A DNA stretch of 64,000 bases, from NCBI RefSeq assembly GCF_048595595.1, contig NZ_CP184347.1; one strand, written 5' to 3'. A program made the translations under genes and the position numbers. The notes below the pieces were generated by a model. That model made no database searches. It had not been told where the DNA came from and was given only the letters and a program-made list of their open reading frames with translations. The DNA comes from Bacteroides pyogenes_A (GTDB lineage: Bacteria; Bacteroidota; Bacteroidia; Bacteroidales; Bacteroidaceae). Within the stretch, counting starts at the first letter, position 1. Each line of letters begins with the position of its first letter. Positions 1 to 8,411 of this stretch are shown one piece after another.

Positions 1-2
1 AT

Positions 3-281
3 GGCTTCTTATGTAACGATGGAGCATTGTGTATTTCATCGGATTCATCGTTCAATTTCTCCGCACCCGATAGTGGGCGTAAATTAAGAGTTTGGGAAGA
101 TTATTTAAAACATCATAAATACATTCAGATTTTGATTACGGATTGTGACACTTTTTGGGAATATCGTTCCAAACCTTGCGATACCATTCATAAATATGTT
201 CCCATTCTCCATGTGTATCGGCTTACCTTGGAAGACTTGGAGCGAATGGATTGGAAGGTCATTTATCCGCCGGTGGAATAG
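3..281 (+). CDS. Small tandem lipoprotein, copy 1 (5' end outside window)
   Basis: This is the C-terminal part of the first of three tandem paralogues. The frame is open from the window edge to the TAG at 279-281. Its last 40 or so residues (from the WEYRSKPCD region to the end, VIYPPVE) match copies 2 and 3 closely, while the middle (SSDSSFNFSAPDSG) differs, so the copies vary internally between conserved ends. The start, signal peptide and lipobox lie to the left of the window. The function is unknown; the full copies show a lipoprotein anchored in a membrane. Confidence 0.75.
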   Translation, partial: GFLCNDGALCISSDSSFNFSAPDSGRKLRVWEDYLKHHKYIQILITDCDTFWEYRSKPCDTIHKYVPILHVYRLTLEDLERMDWKVIYPPVE

Positions 282-304
282 GAGGCACAGAATATTTACT
301 CAGA

Positions 305-337
305 GGAAGGAGGTGTAAAAGCCTTCTTCCCTTTTTT
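305..337 (+). terminator. Terminator of lipoprotein copy 1
   Basis: Stem ggaaggagg / ccttcttcc (one G-T wobble) with a loop of about 8 nt, followed by ctttttt. It lies 24 bases after the stop. Confidence 0.75.
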
Positions 338-356
338 AGTTCGGAAGGTGGAACTA

Positions 357-364
357 TATCTTTG
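357..364 (+). promoter_or_regulatory. Putative Bacteroides -7 box (TATCTTTG)
   Basis: It matches the Bacteroides -7 consensus TAnnTTTG and lies just behind the terminator of copy 1, so it could drive copy 2 with a leader of about 170 nt. The same box recurs at 1059-1066 ahead of copy 3. No convincing -33 TTTG box was found. Confidence 0.45.
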
Positions 365-542
365 CATCGCTGATGTAGATGGTTGTTATACGCCTGATTG
401 CAACCGGGCGCAATGGGAAAGGAGTTGCATTGCAATTTAGCTGTTATTACGATTACAAATTATCCGGTGCTATACACTCCCCCAATATGACATTGCGGAT
501 GTTTTGGTTAAAATATTGATGAATATAAAAAGAATGTGAATT

Positions 543-983
543 ATGAAACGAATCAGAAACTTTGTACTGTTTTTTGTTGCTTTCACGCTGCTATACGCTT
601 GCAGAAGGGAGGGGCATACTGTCATTACGATAGTCAATCATTCCGATCGAAGTATAGCTGTTCAGGAACGGTATCCCATCAATCCGGAATCGGAATTCAT
701 TCCGCTTTTTCGGTGCGGAACCGGTGCAACTCGTATTTTGCCGGGTTCTCAGATGACTACTTCGTATTATGGAGGACCTCATGATTTAGGAGTTTGGGAA
801 AGCCATTTTAAACGTAATAAATACCTTCTGTTTTTGATTATGGATTGGGACACTTATTGGGAATATCATTCCAAACCTTGTGACATCATTCGTAAGTGTG
901 TTCCCATTCTCCATGTGTATCGACTTACCTTGGAAGACTTGGAGCGAATGGATTGGAAGGTCGTTTATCCGCCGGTGGAATAA
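543..983 (+). CDS. Small tandem lipoprotein, copy 2
   Basis: 146 residues with a typical lipoprotein signal: K/R-rich start, hydrophobic core, and lipobox LYAC with the lipidated Cys at residue 20. The mature part begins with charged residues and an ITIVNHSDRSI segment. It ends with a strongly conserved tail (WEYHSKPCD to VVYPPVE) that holds a second conserved Cys pair. No enzyme motif is visible and the family is not recognised. It is nearly identical to copy 3 over the first 60 residues and diverges around residues 70-85. Each copy has its own promoter-like box and terminator, so the copies are probably separate transcription units. Confidence 0.85.
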   Translation: MKRIRNFVLFFVAFTLLYACRREGHTVITIVNHSDRSIAVQERYPINPESEFIPLFRCGTGATRILPGSQMTTSYYGGPHDLGVWESHFKRNKYLLFLIMDWDTYWEYHSKPCDIIRKCVPILHVYRLTLEDLERMDWKVVYPPVE

Positions 984-1006
984 GAGGCACAGAATATTTA
1001 CTCAGA

Positions 1007-1039
1007 GGAAGGAGGTGTAAAAGCCTTCTTCCCTTTTTT
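1007..1039 (+). terminator. Terminator of lipoprotein copy 2
   Basis: Identical in design to 305-337: ggaaggagg / ccttcttcc then a T run. Confidence 0.75.
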
Positions 1040-1058
1040 AGTTCGGAAGGTGGAACTG

Positions 1059-1066
1059 TATCTTTG
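1059..1066 (+). promoter_or_regulatory. Putative -7 box (TATCTTTG) ahead of copy 3
   Basis: Duplicate of the box at 357-364, in the same position of the tandem unit. Confidence 0.45.
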
Positions 1067-1243
1067 CATCGCTGAGGTAGATGGTTGTTATGCGCCTGAT
1101 TGCAACCGGGCGCAATGGGAAAGGAGTTGCATTGCAATTTAGCTGTTATTACGATTACAAATTATCCGGTGCTATACACTCCCCCAATATGACATTGCGA
1201 ATGTTTTGGTTAAAATATTGATGAATATAAAAAGAATGTAAAT

Positions 1244-1687
1244 ATGAGACGAATCAGAAACTTTGTGCTGTTTTTTGTTGCTTTCACACTGTTATACGCT
1301 TGCAGAAGGGAGGGGCATTCTGACATTACGATAGTCAATCATTCCGATCGAAGTATAGCTGTTCAGGAGCAGTATCCCATCAATCCGGAATCGGAATTCA
1401 TTCCGCTTTTTCGGTGCGGAAACGGTGCAACTCGTATTTTGCCGAATTCTCAGCTTATTATTCCGAATGAAGATGGTCCTCCTGGTTTAGGAGGAGTTTG
1501 GGAAAGCTATTTTAAACGTAATAAATACCTTCAGTTTTTGATTATGGATTTTGATATTTATTGGGAATATCATTCCAAACCTTGCGACATCATTCGTAAG
1601 TGTGTTCCCATTCTCCATGTGTATCGACTTACCTTGGAAGACTTGGAGCGAATGGATTGGAAGGTCGTTTATCCGCCGATGGAATAA
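1244..1687 (+). CDS. Small tandem lipoprotein, copy 3
   Basis: 147 residues, paralogue of 543-983. It has the same signal peptide and lipobox (Cys20) and the same C-terminal tail ending VVYPPME. The differences are concentrated near residues 68-85 (SQLIIPNEDGPPGLGG against SQMTTSYYGGPHDLG) and in a few substitutions such as DFDIYWEY against DWDTYWEY. A variable middle between conserved ends is what recent duplication plus local diversification would give. Function unknown. Confidence 0.85.
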   Translation: MRRIRNFVLFFVAFTLLYACRREGHSDITIVNHSDRSIAVQEQYPINPESEFIPLFRCGNGATRILPNSQLIIPNEDGPPGLGGVWESYFKRNKYLQFLIMDFDIYWEYHSKPCDIIRKCVPILHVYRLTLEDLERMDWKVVYPPME

Positions 1688-1710
1688 GAGGCACAGAATA
1701 TTTACTCAGA

Positions 1711-1743
1711 GGAAGGAGGTGTAAAAGCCTTCTTCCCTTTTTT
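1711..1743 (+). terminator. Terminator of lipoprotein copy 3
   Basis: Third copy of the ggaaggagg / ccttcttcc hairpin with a T tract. Similarity to the tandem unit ends here. Confidence 0.75.
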
Positions 1744-1890
1744 CTTTTTCAGAAGCCTCAGGAATAATGTGGGTTCTCGGTTGTAGAAATTTCTTTCTTC
1801 TATTAAAAGTACTTAAAGAAACCCCTTTACATCACATTTTATTTGTTTCTTTGCACCAAATTAGGGTATGGATTGTACTGGTTTTTATAG

Positions 1891-2790
1891 ATGAATAAAC
1901 TCACGATAAATGCTTGTCCTCTGTGTGGCGGCACACGCTTGAAAGAGGGGATGACTTGTACGGATTTCTATGCTTCGGGCGAACAGTTTCAGCTTTGTTC
2001 GTGCGGGGAATGTGGGTTTACATTCACTCAGGGAGTGCCTGTGGAGGCCGAGATAGGACGATATTACGAGACTCCCGATTACATTTCGCACACCGACACC
2101 CGAAAGGGGATGATGAATACCGTATACCATTATGTGCGTTCGTATATGCTGGGGCGCAAGGCGCGGCTGGTGATGAAAGAGGCGCACCGAAGGAAAGGGC
2201 GTTTGCTCGATGTCGGAACGGGAACGGGGTACTTTGCCGATGCGATGTTGCGTCGCGGTTGGAAAGTGGAAGCGGTGGAGAAGAGTCCGCAGGCGCGGGC
2301 GTTCGCGCTCGAGCGTTTCGGCTTGGAGGTAAAGCCGGAAGCTGCGCTGCAAGAGTTCGCTCCCGGCAGTTTCGATGCGATTACCCTTTGGCACGTGATG
2401 GAGCATCTGGAGCGGCTGAACGAGACGTGGGAACTTCTGCGTGAGCTGCTTGCCGAACGGGGAGTGCTGATCGTAGCAGTGCCGAACGCCTCTTCTTACG
2501 ATGCGGCGCGTTACGGCGAGTATTGGGCGGCTTACGATGTGCCCCGCCATTTGTGGCACTTCACTCCGGCTACCATTCAGCAGCTGGCTTCCCGCCACGG
2601 GTTCATCATGGCAGCGCGCCATCCTATGCCGTTCGACGCGTTTTATGTGTCGATGCTGAGCGAGAAGTACCGCGGAGCCTCATGCAGCTTCCTGAAAGGC
2701 TTGTACGCCGGCACGCTTGCATGGTTCAGCGCTTTGGGGCATAAAGACCGGAGCAGCTCGATGATATATGTATTCCGTAAAAAAAGATGA
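1891..2790 (+). CDS. Class I SAM-dependent methyltransferase with N-terminal zinc-finger motif
   Basis: 299 residues. The N-terminus has two CxxC pairs (Cys9/Cys12 and Cys38/Cys41) that look like a small metal-binding module. A Rossmann-type SAM fold follows, with motif I LLDVGTGTGYF near residue 105 and a LWHVMEHL segment typical of the Methyltransf_23/UbiE-like group. The substrate cannot be told from sequence. The stop at 2788-2790 is three bases before the ftsX start, so the two are co-transcribed. The start is the ATG at 1891. A TTTCTTTG stretch near 1846 is a weak promoter candidate. Confidence 0.8.
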   Translation: MNKLTINACPLCGGTRLKEGMTCTDFYASGEQFQLCSCGECGFTFTQGVPVEAEIGRYYETPDYISHTDTRKGMMNTVYHYVRSYMLGRKARLVMKEAHRRKGRLLDVGTGTGYFADAMLRRGWKVEAVEKSPQARAFALERFGLEVKPEAALQEFAPGSFDAITLWHVMEHLERLNETWELLRELLAERGVLIVAVPNASSYDAARYGEYWAAYDVPRHLWHFTPATIQQLASRHGFIMAARHPMPFDAFYVSMLSEKYRGASCSFLKGLYAGTLAWFSALGHKDRSSSMIYVFRKKR

Positions 2791-2793
2791 TGG

Positions 2794-3681
2794 ATGGGAA
2801 AAAAGAATAAATACAAACCGAAGTCGACGTCGCTTTTCGATATGCAGTTCATCACTTCGAGCATCAGCACCACACTGGTTCTGCTGTTGCTGGGGCTGGT
2901 GGTGTTTTTCGTGCTTGCGGCTCACAACCTGTCGGTCTATGTCCGCGAGAACATCAGCTTCTCCGTGCTTATCAGCGATGACATGAAGGAGTCCGACATC
3001 CTGAAACTGCAAAAGAAACTGAACAAAGAGGCTTTTGTGAAGCAGTCCGAATATATTTCGAAAAAGCAGGCGTTGAAAGAGCAGAGCGAGGCGATGGGGA
3101 CTAACCCGGAGGAGTTTCTGGGCTATAATCCTTTCACCGCATCCATCGAAATCAAGCTGCACTCGGACTATGCCAATTCCGACAGCATCGCGAAGATAGA
3201 AAAAATGATCAGGAAAGAGACCAACATACAGGATGTGCTCTACCGGAAGGAGCTGATAGATGCCGTGAATGAGAACATCCGCAACATCAGTCTGGTATTG
3301 CTGGCGTTGGCCGTAGTGCTCACGTTCATCTCTTTCGCGCTGATCAACAATACGATACGGCTTGCCATTTACTCCAAGCGCTTTCTCATCCACACCATGA
3401 AGCTGGTGGGAGCCAGTTGGTCGTTTATCCGGCGTCCTTTCCTGAGGAAGAACGTGTGGAGCGGTGTGGTGGCGGCTTTGCTGGCGGATGCCATATTGAT
3501 GGGAGCGGCCTATTGGGCAGTGAGTTACGAGCGAGAGCTGGTGCGGGTCATCACGCCCCGGGTGATGCTCGTGGTTTGCGGAAGCGTACTGGTGTTCGGC
3601 GTGCTCATCACTTGGTTCTGCGCTTATCTTTCCATGAATAAATATTTGAAGATGAAGGCCAACACGCTGTACTATATTTAG
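2794..3681 (+). CDS. ftsX: Cell division protein FtsX (permease-like)
   Basis: 295 residues. FtsX is the membrane partner of the ATPase FtsE and links divisome state to cell-wall hydrolase activation. The sequence shows the usual layout: cytoplasmic N-terminus, a first membrane segment near residues 21-42, a large extracytoplasmic domain (about 45-165), and three further segments near 170-190, 220-243 and 255-280. The C-terminal half has the FtsX-type permease look (NNTIRLAIYSKR, MKLVGAS). ftsE is not adjacent. The position after the methyltransferase and before DUF3098 and uppP is the familiar Bacteroides order. Confidence 0.88.
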   Translation: MGKKNKYKPKSTSLFDMQFITSSISTTLVLLLLGLVVFFVLAAHNLSVYVRENISFSVLISDDMKESDILKLQKKLNKEAFVKQSEYISKKQALKEQSEAMGTNPEEFLGYNPFTASIEIKLHSDYANSDSIAKIEKMIRKETNIQDVLYRKELIDAVNENIRNISLVLLALAVVLTFISFALINNTIRLAIYSKRFLIHTMKLVGASWSFIRRPFLRKNVWSGVVAALLADAILMGAAYWAVSYERELVRVITPRVMLVVCGSVLVFGVLITWFCAYLSMNKYLKMKANTLYYI

Positions 3682-3742
3682 CGGCTTTTCATCGTTTTAA
3701 AGAATTGAGAATTAACATAAGAATCCCAAAAACTGAATAAAG

Positions 3743-3973
3743 ATGTCGTCTGATAAACGGAAATTTGCCTTCGATAAAGTGAACTTTATCTTGCTTGCGG
3801 CAGGAATGGCGGTAGTCATCATCGGCTTCCTGCTCATGACGGGCCCTTCATCGTCTGAAACGGCTTTCCAGCCGGATATTTTCAGTGTGCGCAGAATCAG
3901 GGTGGCGCCTGTGGTTTGCCTTGCCGGCTTTTTGTCCATGATTTATGCCGTGCTTCGTAAGCCGCGCAGATGA
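3743..3973 (+). CDS. DUF3098 small membrane protein
   Basis: 76 residues with two predicted membrane segments (about 17-33, LLAAGMAVVIIGFLLM, and about 52-68, VAPVVCLAGFLSMIYAV), separated by a short stretch holding a GP.S motif and a FSVRRIRVAP sequence. This is the DUF3098 pattern. Its role is unknown, but it regularly sits between ftsX and uppP in Bacteroidetes, which suggests an envelope or division link. The start is ATG 3743. Confidence 0.75.
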   Translation: MSSDKRKFAFDKVNFILLAAGMAVVIIGFLLMTGPSSSETAFQPDIFSVRRIRVAPVVCLAGFLSMIYAVLRKPRR

Positions 3974-4047
3974 GAAGAACGGTGCAGGCAGCAAGGATGC
4001 GGAGTAGTTATTGAAAAATCGGAAACTAAAAACCTAAGAACTCAAGA

Positions 4048-4848
4048 ATGAATTGGTTAGAAGCTTTAATCCTTGGATTGATTCAGGGATTGACGGAATA
4101 TTTGCCCGTTAGCAGCAGTGGACATCTCGCTATCGGGTCGGCATTTTTTGGTGTGAATGCCGAAGAAAACCTGTCCTTTACAATCATTGTGCATGTGGCT
4201 ACGGTATGCAGCACGCTCGTTATTTTATGGAAAGAAATCGACTGGATATTCCGCGGACTGTTCAAGTTTGAAATGAATGAGGAAACCCGCTATGTGGGCA
4301 ACATTCTGGTCTCGATGATTCCGGTCGCTATCGTGGGCTTGTTTTTCAAGGACTATGTAGAAGAGATTTTCGGATCGGGATTGTTCATCGTGGGTTGCAT
4401 GCTGCTGCTCACGGCTGCCCTGCTCACTTTCTCCTATTATTATAAGCCGCGTCAGAAAGAAAAGATATCGATGAAGGATGCTTTTGTTATCGGTATCGCT
4501 CAGGCTTGCGCGGTGATGCCCGGCTTGTCGCGCTCAGGCTCCACCATCGCCACCGGACTGCTGTTGGGCGACAATAAGGCGAAGCTGGCTCAGTTTTCTT
4601 TCCTGATGGTGATTCCCCCCATTCTGGGTGAGGCGTTGCTCGATGGGCTGAAGCTGATGAAAGGTCAGTCGCTGGCAGGAGACATTCCCGCGTTTTCTCT
4701 GTTTGTCGGCTTTATGGCGGCCTTCATCTCCGGATGTCTGGCTTGCAAATGGATGATTAACATCGTGAAAAAGGGCAAGCTGGTCTATTTTGCCATTTAC
4801 TGTGCAATCGTGGGATTGGCGGTGCTTGCCTTCAGCTTGATGGAGTAA
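4048..4848 (+). CDS. uppP: Undecaprenyl-diphosphate phosphatase (BacA/UppP)
   Basis: 266 residues, polytopic membrane protein. It dephosphorylates undecaprenyl pyrophosphate to recycle the lipid carrier for peptidoglycan and other glycans, and overexpression gives bacitracin resistance. Both family signatures are present: LTEYLPVSSSGHL near residues 16-28 with the catalytic Glu/Ser/His set, and PGLSRSGSTIATGL near 159-172 with the conserved Arg and Ser residues. The length is normal. It lies downstream of DUF3098 in the envelope gene cluster and is followed by a large repeat array. Confidence 0.93.
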   Translation: MNWLEALILGLIQGLTEYLPVSSSGHLAIGSAFFGVNAEENLSFTIIVHVATVCSTLVILWKEIDWIFRGLFKFEMNEETRYVGNILVSMIPVAIVGLFFKDYVEEIFGSGLFIVGCMLLLTAALLTFSYYYKPRQKEKISMKDAFVIGIAQACAVMPGLSRSGSTIATGLLLGDNKAKLAQFSFLMVIPPILGEALLDGLKLMKGQSLAGDIPAFSLFVGFMAAFISGCLACKWMINIVKKGKLVYFAIYCAIVGLAVLAFSLME

Positions 4849-4894
4849 GCGGGCGAGAGGTTGCAAGCCGGCGGAAGACAGGAGGTTTGCGAAA

Positions 4895-5513
4895 ACTTTC
4901 CCTGTCGATGGCTTTTTGATGAAAGCATGAGAAACCGCAAAGCAGTATCGAAGCTGTGAAAGCTTTTCTATCGGCGGCTTAGTGATGAAAGCATGGAGAA
5001 TCGTGAAGTGATATCGAGCCTGCGAAGTTTTTTCTATTGGTGGGTTCGTGATGGAAGGACGAAAAGCTGAGAAGCAGTATCGAAGCAGTGAAGCTTTTCT
5101 GTCAGTGGCTTTGTGATGAAAGCATGGAGAACCGTGAAGGGGTATAGAGGTCCTGAAAGCTTTTCTATCGGTGGTTTGATGATGAAAGCATTGGAAACTG
5201 CGAAGCAGTATCGAAGTAGTGAAAGCTTTTCTATCGGCGGCTTAGTGATGAAAGCATGGGAAACCGCCAAGTGATATCGAGCCTGCGAAGTTTTTTCTAT
5301 TGGTGGGTTCGTGATGGAAGGACGAAAAGCTGAGAAACAGTATCGAAGCAGTGAAGCTTTTCTGTCAGTGGCTTGATGATGAAAGCATGGAGAACCGTGA
5401 AGGGGTATAGAGGTCCTGAAAGCTTTTCTATCGGTGGCTTGGTGATGAAAGCATGAGAACCCGCAAAGCAGTATCGAAGCTGTGAAAGCTTTCTCTATCG
5501 GTGTCTGTACCAA
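4895..5513. repeat. 66-bp tandem array with a 263-bp higher-order unit
   Basis: About nine and a half copies of a 66-bp unit fill the uppP-truB gap. The marker gatgaaagc recurs at about 4921, 4987, 5053, 5118, 5184, 5250, 5316, 5381 and 5447, with steps of 66, 66, 65, 66, 66, 66, 65 and 66. Units fall into four types that recur in order, so 4987-5250 and 5250-5513 are two copies of a four-unit super-repeat. Because 66 is 22 codons, the minus strand stays open as a 22-residue periodic frame (5034-5513). This is probably a by-product of the period rather than a gene. Confidence 0.9.
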
Positions 5514-5715
5514 TTGTTAGAGAAATAGCAGTAAGGCGCCGTCGATATTGAAGTGGAGCTTGAGTTTAGGATAGGGATTAAAAAAACTGAAGCGAATCGC
5601 CGGTCGGATGTGTGATTCGCCCGAGATCCTTCCGCCGAACTTGAACAATGATTCATTCGGTTGGACAGAGCAATTGATTCATTAGAACGAAAACAACGAA
5701 AACAACAAAAAAAAC

Positions 5716-6441
5716 GTGGATTTTAAGAAAGGAGAAGTATTGTATTTTGATAAGCCCCTCGGGTGGACTTCGTTTAAGGTGGTGGGGCATGCCCGCTACC
5801 ATATCTGCCGCCGGATGGGAGTGAAGAAACTGAAGGTGGGACACGCCGGAACGCTCGACCCTCTGGCTACGGGGGTGATGATCGTCTGTACGGGAAAGGC
5901 TACCAAGCGCATTGAAGAGTTCCAGTATCACACCAAAGAGTATGTGGCCACGCTCCGGCTGGGGGCGACCACTCCGTCGTACGATCTGGAGCACGAGATA
6001 GATGCCGTTTATCCTACCGGACATATCACGAGGGAGCGGGTGGAAGAAGTGTTGGCAAGCTTTGTGGGAACCATCGAACAGGTTCCTCCCGCTTTTTCGG
6101 CTTGCATGGTCGACGGCAAACGTGCTTACGAGCTGGCGCGCAAAGGGCGGGAAGTTGAACTAAAGCCGAAGCGGCTTGTTATTGATGAAGTAGAGCTGCT
6201 CGAATGCCGGTTGGACGATGCCGAACCGAAGATACGGATACGGGTGGTTTGCAGCAAAGGAACTTATATCCGCGCTTTGGCGCGCGATATCGGCGAAGCG
6301 CTCCATAGCGGGGCGCATCTCACCGAACTGGTTCGCACGCGTGTGGGAGACGTCCGGCTGGAGGACTGCCTGAATCCCGAACACTTCAAAGAGTGGATAG
6401 ACCGACAGGAAATAGAAACAGAGGAAGAATCTAAAAATTAA
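5716..6441 (+). CDS. truB: tRNA pseudouridine(55) synthase TruB
   Basis: 241 residues. It isomerises U55 to pseudouridine in the T-loop of tRNAs. The catalytic Asp is in GHAGTLDPLATG (Asp48). KPLGWTSF near residues 13-20 and the later CSKGTYIRALARDIG block are the other TruB signatures. The start is taken at GTG 5716, since no ATG fits before the conserved N-terminus. The stop is eight bases before queA, so two tRNA-modification genes share a transcript. Confidence 0.93.
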   Translation: MDFKKGEVLYFDKPLGWTSFKVVGHARYHICRRMGVKKLKVGHAGTLDPLATGVMIVCTGKATKRIEEFQYHTKEYVATLRLGATTPSYDLEHEIDAVYPTGHITRERVEEVLASFVGTIEQVPPAFSACMVDGKRAYELARKGREVELKPKRLVIDEVELLECRLDDAEPKIRIRVVCSKGTYIRALARDIGEALHSGAHLTELVRTRVGDVRLEDCLNPEHFKEWIDRQEIETEEESKN

Positions 6442-6449
6442 GACATATT

Positions 6450-7508
6450 ATGAAGTTATCGCAATTCAAATTTAAGTTACCCGAAGAGAAAATCGCTTTG
6501 CACCCGGCAAAGTACAGGGATGAATCTCGTCTGATGGTATTGCACCGCCACACAGGCAAGATTGAGCACAAACTGTTTAAAGAGGTTTTGGATTATTTTG
6601 ATGATAAGGATGTGTTTATCTTCAACGACACGAAAGTGTTTCCCGCCCGCCTGTACGGAAACAAAGAGAAGACCGGCGCGCGCATCGAGGTGTTCCTGCT
6701 GCGCGAGCTGAACCAAGACCTCCGGCTGTGGGATGTGCTGGTGGATCCCGCCCGCAAGATACGTATTGGCAATAAGCTCTATTTCGGCGAAGACGACTCG
6801 ATGGTGGCGGAGGTGATCGACAATACCACTTCGCGCGGACGTACGCTCCGCTTCTTGTACGACGGATCTCACGAGGAATTCAAGAAGGCACTCTATGCCT
6901 TGGGCGAAACTCCCCTGCCGCACACCATCATCAACCGTCCGGTAGAGCCGGAAGACGCCGAACGCTTCCAGTCTATCTTTGCCCGCAACGAAGGGGCGGT
7001 GACTGCGCCGACGGCCAATCTGCACTTCAGCCGCGAGCTGATGAAACGGCTGGAGATAAAAGGCATCGACTTCGCTTACATTACGCTGCATGCCGGGCTG
7101 GGCAACTTCCGCGACATCGATGTGGAAGACCTGACGAAACACAAAATGGATTCCGAACAGATGTTCGTGAATGCCGAGGCGGTGAAAACCGTGAACCGTG
7201 CCAAAGACAACAACAGGAACGTCTGCGCCGTGGGCACTACCGTGATGCGCGCCATCGAGAGCGCCGTGAGCACCGACGGACATCTGAAAGAGTTCGAAGG
7301 CTGGACCAACAAGTTCATCTTCCCTCCCTACGAGTTTACGGTGGCCAATTCGATGATCTCCAACTTCCACATGCCGCTTTCCACCCTGCTGATGATTGTG
7401 GCTGCTTTCGGCGGCTACGAACAGGTGATGGGGGCCTACGACGTGGCGCTGAAAGAAGGTTACCGTTTCGGCACCTACGGCGACGCGATGCTGATTCTGG
7501 ATAAATAA
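6450..7508 (+). CDS. queA: S-adenosylmethionine:tRNA ribosyltransferase-isomerase QueA
   Basis: 352 residues. QueA transfers and isomerises the ribose of SAM onto 7-aminomethyl-7-deazaguanine in tRNA, the step giving epoxyqueuosine. The typical opening (LPEEKIALHPA), FNDTKVFPARL near residue 60, and the C-terminal PLSTLLMIVAAFGG stretch fit the family at full length. It follows truB by eight bases. No other queuosine gene lies in the window. Confidence 0.93.
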   Translation: MKLSQFKFKLPEEKIALHPAKYRDESRLMVLHRHTGKIEHKLFKEVLDYFDDKDVFIFNDTKVFPARLYGNKEKTGARIEVFLLRELNQDLRLWDVLVDPARKIRIGNKLYFGEDDSMVAEVIDNTTSRGRTLRFLYDGSHEEFKKALYALGETPLPHTIINRPVEPEDAERFQSIFARNEGAVTAPTANLHFSRELMKRLEIKGIDFAYITLHAGLGNFRDIDVEDLTKHKMDSEQMFVNAEAVKTVNRAKDNNRNVCAVGTTVMRAIESAVSTDGHLKEFEGWTNKFIFPPYEFTVANSMISNFHMPLSTLLMIVAAFGGYEQVMGAYDVALKEGYRFGTYGDAMLILDK

Positions 7509-7540
7509 ACATTTTCTTTTGTATAACAAAACCCGGTGTG

Positions 7541-7843
7541 ATGAAGATATGTCCCATTTGCCACGAAGAGGTGGAAGACAGCTTTGAAATATGCTGGAAC
7601 TGCAATTACAGCTTTCCCGAAGGAGCAATCATCGAGCTGCCCGAAGGAGAAGACGGCGGACGGAGCCTGGACTGCCTGCGTTGCCACACGCACATGCTCT
7701 ACTCCGGCTGCTACAAGTTTCATGAAGGTTTTCAGACGGGCATGCTGGGCAACCTGTTCGAACTTTTTCAGAACAAAGAGACTTTCGATTTGTATGTGTG
7801 TCCGCGATGCGGTAAAGTGGAGCTCTTCTCTCCGCTGAAATAA
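7541..7843 (+). CDS. Small zinc-ribbon protein, function unknown
   Basis: About 100 residues with four cysteine pairs: CPIC near residue 4, CWNC near 18, CLRC in the middle and CPRC near the C-terminus. This gives two zinc ribbons. Between them is a conserved-looking CYKFHEG...LGNLFELFQN segment. A GTG at 7538 lies directly before the ATG at 7541; the ATG is preferred. It sits between queA and folK on the same strand with short gaps. No catalytic motif is visible. Confidence 0.7.
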   Translation: MKICPICHEEVEDSFEICWNCNYSFPEGAIIELPEGEDGGRSLDCLRCHTHMLYSGCYKFHEGFQTGMLGNLFELFQNKETFDLYVCPRCGKVELFSPLK

Positions 7844-7867
7844 GAAGAAAGGCGAAAGAGCGTGTCC

Positions 7868-8341
7868 ATGCACAGAGTATATATCAGTCTGGGAACCAAC
7901 TTAGGCGACAAGGAGCGAAACCTTCGCCTGGCGCTGAAGCATATCGAAGAGCAGATAGGGAAAGTCGTTTCCCTGTCTGCTTTTTATGCCACCGCCCCGT
8001 GGGGTTTTACATCGGACAACAGCTTTCTCAATGCGGCGGCATGTGTAGAAACCCGGTTGCTGCCCTTGGATGTGCTGGAACGGACGCAGTCTGTGGAGCG
8101 CCGACTGGGGCGGAAACAGAAATCGGTGAATGGAGCCTACAAAGACCGTCTCATCGACATCGACCTCCTTCTATACGATGACTGGATTGTTTCCGACGTC
8201 TCTCCTTCGGGAGCGCGGCTCACTCTTCCGCATCCGCTGATGGCGGAACGCGACTTCGTGCTTCAGCCCTTGGCGGAAATCGCCCCGCAGCTGCTGCATC
8301 CCGTTCTGGGAAAAACGGTTAGGGAATTATTGGAAGATTGA
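7868..8341 (+). CDS. folK: 6-hydroxymethyl-7,8-dihydropterin pyrophosphokinase (HPPK)
   Basis: About 157 residues. It transfers pyrophosphate from ATP to hydroxymethyldihydropterin in folate synthesis. The signatures are SLGTNLGDKERNL near the N-terminus, the metal- and ATP-binding DRLIDIDLLLYDD segment, and LPHPLMAERDFVLQPLAEI near the C-terminus. A GTG at 7862 is in frame two codons earlier; ATG 7868 is preferred. It follows the zinc-ribbon gene by 24 bases. Confidence 0.92.
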   Translation: MHRVYISLGTNLGDKERNLRLALKHIEEQIGKVVSLSAFYATAPWGFTSDNSFLNAAACVETRLLPLDVLERTQSVERRLGRKQKSVNGAYKDRLIDIDLLLYDDWIVSDVSPSGARLTLPHPLMAERDFVLQPLAEIAPQLLHPVLGKTVRELLED

Positions 8342-8352
8342 TTTTCTTTTTC

Positions 8353-8360
8353 TACATTTG
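8353..8360 (+). promoter_or_regulatory. Putative -7 box (TACATTTG) before the ECF sigma gene
   Basis: Matches TAnnTTTG 51 bases before the ATG at 8412 and just after the folK stop. It argues that the sigma gene has its own start and that the upstream TTG at 8358 is not the initiation codon. Confidence 0.5.
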
Positions 8361-8411
8361 CATTTGTTATTCTGTAATTTATCTACTTTATTCAGATACC
8401 CGAAAGTCGGT

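Larger units (their letters stand above)
1..1743 (+). repeat. Tandem duplication, about 702-704 bp per unit
   Basis: Each unit holds one small lipoprotein gene, its terminator and the full upstream region. The stop codons lie at 281, 983 and 1687, giving spacings of 702 and 704 bp. The intergenic stretches after copies 1 and 2 are nearly identical over about 260 bp. The third unit loses similarity just after its terminator near 1743, which marks the right edge of the amplification. The left edge is outside the window, so the copy number may be higher. Confidence 0.9.

Noticed and set aside
5034..5513. 159-residue minus-strand frame with 22-residue repeats
   Set aside because: It coincides with the 66-bp array and is open only because 66 is divisible by three. 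No start context, signal peptide or family resemblance.
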